A stretch of DNA of 11,509 bases, taken from assembly GCA_020061995.1 (NCBI GenBank), contig JAGUXE010000286.1, positions 1 to 11,509 on the forward strand, in the 5' to 3' direction. The notes under the pieces were generated by a model. The model was given only the letters and a program-made list of their open reading frames with translations. It was not told the origin of the DNA and ran no database searches. Positions 1 through 5,865 of the stretch are shown here, in pieces; positions within the stretch are counted from its first letter, which is position 1, and the number at the start of each line of letters is the position of its first letter. The DNA comes from Ignavibacteriales bacterium. Its GTDB lineage: Bacteria > Bacteroidota > Ignavibacteria > Ignavibacteriales > Ignavibacteriaceae. The position numbers and the translations under genes are program-made.

Positions 1-7
1 AAAGGTA

Positions 8-76
8 ACGACTAACCCAATAATTTATAAAATGCCAAATGCGAATACGGCGTCCGCTTGATTGGCTGGTTAGCTG
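8..76 (-). other. Candidate attC-like recombination site (edge of window)
   Basis: Read on the minus strand, this segment starts about 26 bases after the stop of the truncated PAS gene, the usual place for an integron attC behind a cassette gene. It holds an imperfect inverted repeat: CTAACCCAAT at 12-21 pairs with ATTG at 61-64 and GGTTAG at 68-73, with a 3-base bulge on one side only. The interior (minus strand CAAGCGGACGCC, then GGC further on) resembles attC L''-type sequence, and the segment is richer in G+C than its flanks. The outer cores are imperfect against RYYYAAC/GTTRRRY. The site could also extend beyond base 1, so its far end is uncertain. No integrase is in the window. Identification is by recalled pattern only. 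Confidence 0.35.
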
Positions 77-99
77 GATTTCTATTTTGGAATATCAAT

Positions 100-723
100 T
101 TAATTAAGCACTACGCCATCAACAAGTTCGTTGTGAAGCAGATTTCTACCTGAAACGCTTAAATTTGACCAGGTTCCGTTTCGCTTCAAGAATCTCAACT
201 CCAAGGTTGCGCTTGAATTGTGTTCACTTATTTTTTCTTTAAATATCTTATAAAGATACTCACGCTCATCCTGGTGAATAAAATCGAACACATTTTTACC
301 TATCATTTCGCTTGGTTGGTACACAAGCATTTTTTCAATTGACGGACTTTCGTATTTGATAAATCCATTTTTATCCAAAACGGTCACAATATCAAGAGCG
401 TTTTCAATGTAGAGACGGTATTTTTGTTCAGCCTGACTTTGAGCCAAAATCTCTTTTCTATATTCTTCAAAACGGGTAATTTGGGAAACTAGATAAATCA
501 AGGCTGGTCCTAAAACCGCTACAATTACTGCGGCATTAATTGTTCCTATATAGAAAAGCTCAATGTTTATATATCCCTACTATAAATAACTTTGTATAAA
601 ATTCAAACTAAAAGCTAACGCTTCAGCAAGAATAAAAATATAGAGTACCAACTGCCATTTCTTTATTCTAATGAATTTCGAAAATGCTTTTGAGGATTTT
701 TGAAGAATATATAATTTGTTCAT
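100..723 (-). pseudogene. Membrane-anchored PAS sensor protein, interrupted and truncated
   Basis: The frame opens with ATG at 723 and encodes 47 residues with a first membrane helix (WQLVLYIFILAEALAFSLNF). It then meets two consecutive TAG stops (577-582) and continues in the same frame through a second hydrophobic helix (roughly FYIGTINAAVIVAVLGPALI), a short basic/coiled linker and a PAS domain ('NALDIVTVLDKNGFIKYESP' onwards) to TAA at 100. The intact product would be a two-helix inner-membrane protein with a cytoplasmic PAS domain, as in many sensor histidine kinases or diguanylate cyclases. The PAS domain stops at 'DGVVLN', where such proteins normally run on into a PAS-associated helix and an output domain. 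No output domain is present. The part after the stops could begin at TTG 501, but that would cut the second helix, so I read it as one decayed gene. A sequencing error at the double stop is possible but would need more than one wrong base. Confidence 0.65.
577..582 (-). other. Two consecutive in-frame TAG stops inside the PAS sensor gene
   Basis: On the minus strand, codons 580-582 and 577-579 both read TAG. They are in frame with the upstream ATG at 723 and with the downstream helix plus PAS domain. They fall in the predicted periplasmic loop between the two membrane helices. The same frame is protein-like on both sides. Confidence 0.75.
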
Positions 724-772
724 TTTGTTTAAGATTTATAATCTAATCATCGAAGTTTATCTAGAATTTTAA

Positions 773-892
773 AGAGGAGTTAATGGATTAGTTGAAAAGA
801 TTCCGGACGGAAATTGGTGCAAAATTCGAAAAGGATTCAAAATTAGTCCTGATTTGAAAAACTTTTTATCTAAACGAAAGGAAAATTATTAA
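773..892 (+). pseudogene. Start-less coding fragment, about 39 codons, unknown
   Basis: This frame is open from just after a TAA at 770-772 to a TAA at 890-892 and reads like the C-terminal end of a protein (residues 'VEKIPDGNWCKIRKGF' then 'ISPDLKNFLSKRKENY'). It has balanced charged and hydrophobic residues and no usual start codon. The only ATG in the leading part (783-785) is in another frame and hits a stop after two codons. It may be the tail of a gene whose front was lost, in keeping with the decayed PAS gene beside it, or it may be chance. I do not recognise the family. Confidence 0.3.
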
Positions 893-918
893 TGAAAAAC
901 ATTATTAAAATTAAAATA

Positions 919-1155
919 TTAATCTTCATCAATAAGTTCTTGAAAATTATCTGATGATATAAATAATTTTGAGCAAATCTCTCCCTTAAATTTGCCTGAA
1001 TCTTTGCACTGTTTAAAATTGTGCTTTACCGCATTTCTATCTTTAATTTTTGGATCTAGAAAAAAATTTTCCAGTTGTTCGTCACACTCTGTGCAGAATT
1101 GGGGCTCAAAATTTTTATTTAATGATTTATCGCTATTGAGAGACTGTTTTTTCAT
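919..1155 (-). CDS. Small Cys-rich hypothetical protein (78 aa)
   Basis: A 78-residue, charged, lysine-rich soluble protein with no signal peptide or membrane helix. It has four cysteines: a CxxC pair (C21-T-E-C24), C50 (preceded by H45) and C61. That pattern could bind a zinc ion or an Fe-S cluster, but matches no zinc-ribbon family I recognise. It starts at ATG 1155 with no evident Shine-Dalgarno. It lies 39 bases after the CxCH protein on the same strand, so it may be the last gene of the 4076-to-919 unit. The overlapping plus-strand frame (992-1186) lacks protein-like composition, which supports this strand. Function unknown. Confidence 0.6.
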   Translation of the reverse strand: MKKQSLNSDKSLNKNFEPQFCTECDEQLENFFLDPKIKDRNAVKHNFKQCKDSGKFKGEICSKLFISSDNFQELIDED

Positions 1156-1194
1156 TTATCTGTTAATATTAATATTTGAAAACTAATCAAAAGA

Positions 1195-1692
1195 TCACTC
1201 TTCCACTATAATTTTTTTATTTGGTGAGAAGTTCCACATATCCCCCTTTTTAGTGTCATTACCGTTGCCACTATTGCCGGCTGCATAAATTGTAATCTCC
1301 GAAACATTGGATGGAGCAGTCAATTTGAAATCAAATATAAGTTTTCCTGAAACCGATTTTTGCGGCTCAATGTGGGTTAGTTCTTTTTTTGACAATTTCA
1401 AACCTTTACCTGCAATTAAATTACCTGAAGAAACTGCGATATTAACACCACCATTTACAGAAGGTCCTCCTTCAATACTAACTTTGAAATCAGCAGTAGA
1501 GCCGGCTTTCATAGATTCTGGTCCTTGTATCTTAACCACTAACGATTTATTTTGATTGCCATGGCAATCACATCCTTCACCATTTTTTAGTGTAGCTCCG
1601 GTCATTCCTTTATTTTTTGCATAGAGAAAAAAACTAACAGCTATAAAAAACAAGAAGATGGTATACAGATTTTTACTTTTGAAGAGTTTCAT
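1195..1692 (-). CDS. Exported choice-of-anchor V-like protein with CxCH motif, no sorting domain
   Basis: A 165-residue protein with an N-terminal hydrophobic segment (about residues 10-25, probable signal peptide ending near 'FLYA') followed by the motif KNGEGCDCHG (C41, C43, H44). The rest is a beta-rich, Ig-like domain (about 50-165) with 'GPESMKAG' and 'GGPSVNGGVNIAVSSGNL'. It is clearly paralogous to the protein at 8391-9212 (GP-S-AG, GGP-V-GG-N-AVS-GNL, closing W-x(4)-N). The family resembles 'choice-of-anchor V' / reelin-like domains of Bacteroidota and Ignavibacteria, in which a Cys-Cys-His motif follows the signal peptide. CxCH is one residue shorter than the canonical c-type haem motif CxxCH, so haem binding cannot be assumed. 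It starts at ATG 1692 with AGGA seven bases upstream. Its start is 23 bases after the GHL10 gene, so the two are likely co-transcribed. It probably acts in the periplasm or at the envelope. Confidence 0.75.
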   Translation of the reverse strand: MKLFKSKNLYTIFLFFIAVSFFLYAKNKGMTGATLKNGEGCDCHGNQNKSLVVKIQGPESMKAGSTADFKVSIEGGPSVNGGVNIAVSSGNLIAGKGLKLSKKELTHIEPQKSVSGKLIFDFKLTAPSNVSEITIYAAGNSGNGNDTKKGDMWNFSPNKKIIVEE

Positions 1693-1715
1693 CGTTAGTC
1701 CTAATTTTCTAATTA

Positions 1716-4076
1716 TTATTTCAATAATATCATTTTTCGTATTTGAGTAACCCTTCCGGCCTGAATTTTATAGAAGTAAATCCCACTAGGAATTACTTTA
1801 TCGTCTATCGAAAAAGTTGAAGAATAAATTCCCGGATTTTTATACTCATCAACTAAGGTGACAATTTCATTTCCAAGCAAATCGTAAACAACTAATGTAA
1901 CATGTGCTGCATCAACAATTTCCCACTTTATTATCGTAGATGGATTAAAGGGATTCGGAAAGTTTTGATGCAACATAAACTCACTCGGAATAAGGGACTC
2001 CCCCACGTCACCTGGATTTTCAGTTTTAAAACCAAAAGTAGTAGACCAAGTAGAAGTACCAAATTCATTAGTTGCACTAATCCGCCAATAATAGAATTTA
2101 TTCCCAAGAAGATTAGAGAGCTGATATGTTGTATCAGAAATATTTTCATCACTGAATAAAATTGTTTGACTATTAAATGTTAAACTTGAGGAGATTTGAA
2201 GGTTATATGAAGTCGCTCCTATAGTACTTCCCCATTTTAATGAAACAGTTAATGGTACATTTGTAGTTGCGTGAGCCGGTACCATAAGAACGGGTTGTAC
2301 CGGAAATCCAGTTGTAAAACTATTTGCATTCGTGAAATTGCTTATTCCAGCACCATTTTCTGCTCTCGTTCTCCAATAATATGTTGTTTGACCGGATAAA
2401 TTTGTCAAAACATAAAATGTATCGGTTAAAGTCGTTGCATTCACAATCAAGCTAGAAGAGAATGTAGGGTCTGTAGAAACTTGTAAATGATAATTGCCTG
2501 CCCCATTAGTAAATAACCATTTTAGCAAGAGAGTATCTCTCTGATTTAATGCTTGATTGGCAGGAGAAAAAAGAGTTGGAACCGTTGGAACCATTAATTC
2601 CAAGACATTACTGATTTCACTCTCATTAGAGTTTTGATCCACTGCTGTAACGACAAAATATTTATAGTCTGAACTCGGGGGAGCGTTTGGAGTAAAATAA
2701 TTATTCCCTTCAATAGCGAGAATTTTACTAGCATCACTGATATTTGAAGAAGTGATATTGTTTGTATTAAATCTGTAAACAACATACCTCGAAGCTGTAT
2801 CACCATCAATTGCAGTTGCCGGTTTGTCCCAAACAATTTGCGAAACACCGGATCCGGGTTTTCGTTCTAATCGAACATTAACGGGATTGTTTGGAGGAGT
2901 CATTTCTTTCCAACTCATCACAGGAGTTAAAGCAGGGAAACGATAAAAATCATTTAATAACGAATCCAAAAATCCCTTTGGATTCCCGAGTAGAGAAGTT
3001 GCATTATAGAATACACTCCCTTGACACTTTGGATTTCCCCGATTAAGTCTTATTTGATTGGGCATTTCACTACTTGAAGTCCAAGCACCAATTCTATACG
3101 CGGCTTGCCCGACATAAAGATGTCGATTATTTCGGGCTGCAGAGTCAGCCCACCAAGGCATAAGTTTTCCATAATCTTGACCGCCACCAAAAGGCCAATA
3201 TAGTTGAGGATTTATGTAATCAATAGCCTTATTCTGAAGCCAATTGATCGCATCACAGTAAATTGTACTGTAATTATCATTTCCAATAATACCAGGAGGA
3301 ACACCGTTTCTCCAAATACCACGAGGACTAACACCCCATTTAACATTCGGTTTAACTGCTTTAATACTATCATCAATTGCTTTTATCAGAATGTTAACAT
3401 TATCTCTTCTCCAATCATACAGATTAGTAAAACCGCGCGGATAATTGGCAAATGTGGTTGCATCGTGATTGGTGATACCTTCAACATAGAAATAATCGTC
3501 AATATGAATTCCATCAACATTATAACGACGAGTAATATCCATGAATACTTTAATGATGAATTCTCTAACTTGAGGTAAACCTGGATCAAGTATTTTAGTT
3601 CCGCTGATTGTCATTACCCAATCAGGATGTTGATTTGTAACATGATTCGCAGAATTACCATAAGTGCTACTTGAATGCTTTGCCCGATAGGGATTCAACC
3701 ATGCATGCAGTTCCATCCCACGTTTATGAGCTTCTTCTATAGCAAAGGTTAGAGGATCGAAATATGGTTCCGGAGCTCTCCCCTGTTGACCGGTTAGCCA
3801 ATATGACCAGGGTTCATAAGGGGAATCATATAGCGCATCGCACTCAGGTCTAACTTGAAAAACAACTGCATTTATTTTTGCTGCTTTAAATTGATCAAAC
3901 TGATTAATCAGCTGTTGTTTTTGAACTGCGACATTTCCAATGCTGGTCGGCCAATCAATATTTAAAACAGTAGCAACCCAAACCCCCCTGAATTCTCTCT
4001 TGACAGGGATACTCTGGGAATAAAGTGATTGTATTGCGAAAAATATTAAAGCAATAAAAATAGTTATTCGTTTCAT
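1716..4076 (-). CDS. Secreted GHL10/DUF187 family 10-like glycoside hydrolase with Fn3 domains and type IX sorting domain
   Basis: A 786-residue protein. Residues 1-21 are a signal peptide (MKRITIFIALIFFAIQSLYS/QS). Residues about 25-385 form a GHL10 (DUF187) TIM-barrel domain: 'REFRGVWVATVLNIDWP' at the start, 'FQVRPECDALYDS' near 73, 'HAWLNPYR' at 124-131, 'VDGIHIDDYFY' at 187-197 and 'DYINPQLYWPFG' near 286. D193/D194 are good candidates for acidic active-site residues. Three Fn3-type domains follow (about 394-495, 500-590 and 592-686); the second and third are clearly repeats of each other. The C-terminal about 90 residues (QNFPNPFNPSTIIKWEI to KMILLK) are a type IX secretion sorting domain. 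E. coli DigH (YddW), of the same superfamily, cleaves denuded peptidoglycan glycan strands; here the sorting domain suggests release or surface attachment, so the true glycan is uncertain. It is first in a probable unit with the CxCH and Cys-rich proteins. Confidence 0.88.
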   Translation of the reverse strand: MKRITIFIALIFFAIQSLYSQSIPVKREFRGVWVATVLNIDWPTSIGNVAVQKQQLINQFDQFKAAKINAVVFQVRPECDALYDSPYEPWSYWLTGQQGRAPEPYFDPLTFAIEEAHKRGMELHAWLNPYRAKHSSSTYGNSANHVTNQHPDWVMTISGTKILDPGLPQVREFIIKVFMDITRRYNVDGIHIDDYFYVEGITNHDATTFANYPRGFTNLYDWRRDNVNILIKAIDDSIKAVKPNVKWGVSPRGIWRNGVPPGIIGNDNYSTIYCDAINWLQNKAIDYINPQLYWPFGGGQDYGKLMPWWADSAARNNRHLYVGQAAYRIGAWTSSSEMPNQIRLNRGNPKCQGSVFYNATSLLGNPKGFLDSLLNDFYRFPALTPVMSWKEMTPPNNPVNVRLERKPGSGVSQIVWDKPATAIDGDTASRYVVYRFNTNNITSSNISDASKILAIEGNNYFTPNAPPSSDYKYFVVTAVDQNSNESEISNVLELMVPTVPTLFSPANQALNQRDTLLLKWLFTNGAGNYHLQVSTDPTFSSSLIVNATTLTDTFYVLTNLSGQTTYYWRTRAENGAGISNFTNANSFTTGFPVQPVLMVPAHATTNVPLTVSLKWGSTIGATSYNLQISSSLTFNSQTILFSDENISDTTYQLSNLLGNKFYYWRISATNEFGTSTWSTTFGFKTENPGDVGESLIPSEFMLHQNFPNPFNPSTIIKWEIVDAAHVTLVVYDLLGNEIVTLVDEYKNPGIYSSTFSIDDKVIPSGIYFYKIQAGRVTQIRKMILLK
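2019..2588 (-). repeat. Tandem Fn3-type domain repeat within the GHL10 protein
   Basis: Residues about 497-590 and 591-686 of the GHL10 protein share the same skeleton: a Pro-rich linker, 'LKW' strand, 'GA-x-x-Y-x-LQ-S', 'DT-x-Y-x-L-x-NL-x-G', 'YYWR-x-x-A-x-N' and a closing 'F-x-T-x-N/G'. This indicates an internal duplication forming a stalk or glycan-binding module before the sorting domain. Confidence 0.65.
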
Positions 4077-4110
4077 TTAGATTTCTTTCATTAAAAAATT
4101 TTACCTGATG

Positions 4111-4140
4111 CAAGATAGATGAATTGAGGTTTTTTATCAA
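4111..4140 (-). promoter_or_regulatory. Putative sigma70-like promoter for the GHL10 gene
   Basis: Minus strand TTGATA (4135-4140), a 17-base spacer, then TATCTT (4112-4117), about 35 bases before the ATG at 4076. The -35 element differs from TTGACA at one base; the -10 is a 4/6 match. The segment also partly fits the Bacteroidota -33 TTG / -7 TAnnTTTG style. It is the first plausible promoter upstream of the three-gene minus-strand unit. Confidence 0.4.
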
Positions 4141-4159
4141 TCAATTTAAATATTAAACT

Positions 4160-4215
4160 CTTCCCAAATCAAAAATTCATTCATAATTAGTCTACTCATA
4201 TTTTTGATTGGGAAG
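4160..4215. repeat. Long inverted repeat / stem-loop between kamA-like and GHL10 genes
   Basis: CTTCCCAAATCAAAAAT (4160-4176) is the reverse complement of ATTTTTGATTGGGAAG (4200-4215) apart from one extra A in the left arm. This gives a 16-bp stem around a 23-base loop. It lies about 105 bases beyond the stop of the kamA-like gene and just before the putative GHL10 promoter. On the minus strand the stem is followed by AGTTTAATATTTAAATTG, AT-rich but without a clean T-run. It could be a weak terminator, an RNA-stability hairpin or a dispersed repeat. Confidence 0.6.
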
Positions 4216-4320
4216 AAAGTCTAAACCTAAATCATGATTAAAATATATTAATTAACGATATTATAAAATATCCACATAATTTTAAGATTCAATTCGTTTG
4301 ATTTCCGAGAATCAATCAGA

Positions 4321-5694
4321 CTATCTTTTTAACTTCGAATAATAATTGAAATCATTCTCGATTTTTACATCCCTACTTTTCCGTTGTGCCATGAATTTCA
4401 ATTCATCTTCATAAAAGAATTTACTCCCTCCAAAAGCAGGTTCAAGCTGATTCAACCAGGTAGCAGTTTCAGAATATTTGGCGAAGAAAGGTTTTTTTAC
4501 CCATCCAGGACTTCTGCCTTGAATAAAATTTAATACAAAAACCTTTTCACCATTTAATTCAGTAATACCGTCAACTACAACTTTTCCGGGAGTTGCTGAC
4601 ATTGAGGGTCCTCGAACAGTACGTGCTAATCCTGAAACTTTGGTGTATGCTGTTCTGAAAATCTCAAATGCTTTTGCAATTGGAATTGCAAAATAAGCAT
4701 GGGCACCGGTATCTCTTTCCATAAACATGTAATATGGAATTATTCCTAATCTTACCTGTTCTTTCCACATTCTTGTCCAAATTGCAGAATCATCATTTAT
4801 ATGTTTTACGAGTGGTGATTGTGAACGAATTGTTGCCCCGGAATTTCTGATTCTTCTTATAGCTTCTTTAACAACGGGAGTCGAAAGTTCAATCCAATGA
4901 TTAAAGTGAGCCATTATTGCTAAACTCTTCCCTGCCTTAACGACTTTTTCAAAGAGTTGCAAAACCTGATCTGAATCAGAGTCTGTAACAAATCTGTAAG
5001 GCCAGTAACCAAGAGATTTGGTACCGATTCTGATAGTATGAATATGTTCAAAACCAGGTTGAAGTAATGGTAAAAGATATTTTGCGAGACGAGATGCGGT
5101 CATGATCATAGGATCACCACCGGTTATTAGGACGTTTGTTAATTCTTTGTGGGATTTTATATACTCCTGAAATCTGTTAGATTCATCGGTTGTAAATTTC
5201 AGATCGGAATTTCCAATAAACTGAGGCCATCTGAAACAAAATGTACAATAAGCGTGGCATGTTTGACCTTGTGCAGGAAATATTAGACAAGTTTCTTTAT
5301 ATTTATGTTGAATTCCGTTAACGACTTCTCCTTCGTAAATTGGGACATTCGCAGTTAGTTGTCCGCCCGGATGAGGGTTTAATTCTGTTCTAATTTCTGA
5401 AATAATACGATTTAATTCCGGGGGTGCGTGATCTGCGTTTAATGCTTTGGACATCTTTTCGTAGAGCGATTCTTCGAGCATTTCTTTTTGAAGAAATGTG
5501 AGTTGAAAAATCGGATCATTAGGTATATTATTCCAATCAATCAACTCTTCGATAATATAATTATTAGTTCTGAAAGGGAGAATATGTGATACAACTTTCA
5601 TTGCATATTTTTGTTCCGAAGACAAATTATCAAGTTGCGGAATTTGATTTATGTCTTTGATACCGTAGAGCTTTATTTTTTTCTTGAGTATCAT
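4321..5694 (-). CDS. KamA-family radical SAM protein (lysine 2,3-aminomutase-like)
   Basis: A 457-residue cytosolic protein. The radical SAM cluster motif CHAYCTFC (C146, C150, C153) has the CX3CX2C spacing. R155, two residues after the last cysteine, matches the arginine that binds the substrate carboxylate in lysine 2,3-aminomutase. 'TGGDP' at 191-195 is the SAM-contacting glycine motif. D328 ('ERDTG') aligns by eye with the first of the two aspartates that bind the lysine side amine in the clostridial enzyme. K371 in 'ATPGK' is the likely PLP lysine, although the classical 'PGGGGK' is shortened. The second substrate aspartate of 'VVDAPGGGGK' appears replaced (SMSATPGK), so the substrate may not be lysine. 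At 457 residues it is longer than EpmB-type homologues and no efp or epmA lies beside it. No beta-lysine acetyltransferase (ablB) or lysine-fermentation genes are in the window. It has its own promoter and a strong Shine-Dalgarno. Confidence 0.85.
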   Translation of the reverse strand: MILKKKIKLYGIKDINQIPQLDNLSSEQKYAMKVVSHILPFRTNNYIIEELIDWNNIPNDPIFQLTFLQKEMLEESLYEKMSKALNADHAPPELNRIISEIRTELNPHPGGQLTANVPIYEGEVVNGIQHKYKETCLIFPAQGQTCHAYCTFCFRWPQFIGNSDLKFTTDESNRFQEYIKSHKELTNVLITGGDPMIMTASRLAKYLLPLLQPGFEHIHTIRIGTKSLGYWPYRFVTDSDSDQVLQLFEKVVKAGKSLAIMAHFNHWIELSTPVVKEAIRRIRNSGATIRSQSPLVKHINDDSAIWTRMWKEQVRLGIIPYYMFMERDTGAHAYFAIPIAKAFEIFRTAYTKVSGLARTVRGPSMSATPGKVVVDGITELNGEKVFVLNFIQGRSPGWVKKPFFAKYSETATWLNQLEPAFGGSKFFYEDELKFMAQRKSRDVKIENDFNYYSKLKR

Positions 5695-5700
5695 GATCTG

Positions 5701-5707
5701 TCTCCTT
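5701..5707 (-). promoter_or_regulatory. Strong Shine-Dalgarno of the kamA-like gene
   Basis: Minus strand AAGGAGA lies six bases before the ATG at 5694 and fixes this start. Confidence 0.75.
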
Positions 5708-5731
5708 ATCTAATTTACATACTTTTTTTTG

Positions 5732-5760
5732 AATATAGGGATAATGATTTAAGAATTCAA
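5732..5760 (-). promoter_or_regulatory. Putative sigma70-like promoter of the kamA-like gene
   Basis: Minus strand TTGAAT (5755-5760), a 17-base spacer and TATATT (5732-5737), with the -10 element about 37 bases before the ATG. Both hexamers are close to TTGACA/TATAAT and spacing is ideal. It lies in the divergent gap between kamA and the Asp-box gene. Confidence 0.5.
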
Positions 5761-5854
5761 GAGGAATCCACTTCAACACAATAAAAAAGAAAAATAATCG
5801 TAATATTTTTATTAATAATTAAAGTTTTTAACTTGCAGTCCTTCAAATCGAAAA

Positions 5855-5858
5855 GAGG
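5855..5858 (+). promoter_or_regulatory. Shine-Dalgarno that decides the TTG start of the Asp-box gene
   Basis: GAGG at 5855-5858 sits seven bases before TTG 5866. Starting there gives MKTKFFVCLVIFMCNISFAQ, a textbook signal peptide. The upstream in-frame TTG at 5833 has no such motif and would add 11 polar and basic residues before it. Confidence 0.6.
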
Positions 5859-5865
5859 CGCAATA

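Noticed and set aside
577..582. Stop-codon recoding (TAG read as an amino acid)
   Set aside because: Two TAGs in a row in an already truncated gene fit decay better. The right-edge gene ends with TAG as a normal stop before a terminator, and no recoding machinery or element is seen.
992..1186. Plus-strand 64-codon open frame opposite the Cys-rich gene
   Set aside because: It mirrors the minus-strand gene, has unbalanced Phe/Leu/Ser composition and no Shine-Dalgarno; the minus frame reads as a real protein.
3204..3578. Plus-strand 124-codon open frame inside the GHL10 gene
   Set aside because: It is antisense to the conserved catalytic domain and is mostly Ile/Asn/Thr, as expected from the reverse of AT-rich coding DNA.
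4077..4091. Tiny upstream frame MKEI before the GHL10 start, considered as a leader peptide
   Set aside because: Four codons, no regulatory codon pattern and no ribosome site; most likely chance.
4298..4315. Small hairpin TTGATT / AATCAA just after the kamA stop, considered as a terminator
   Set aside because: The stem is 6 bp with four A-T pairs or more and no T-run follows on the minus strand.
4321..5694. EpmB (EF-P lysine 2,3-aminomutase) assignment for the KamA homologue
   Set aside because: The protein is too long for EpmB and no efp or epmA gene is adjacent.
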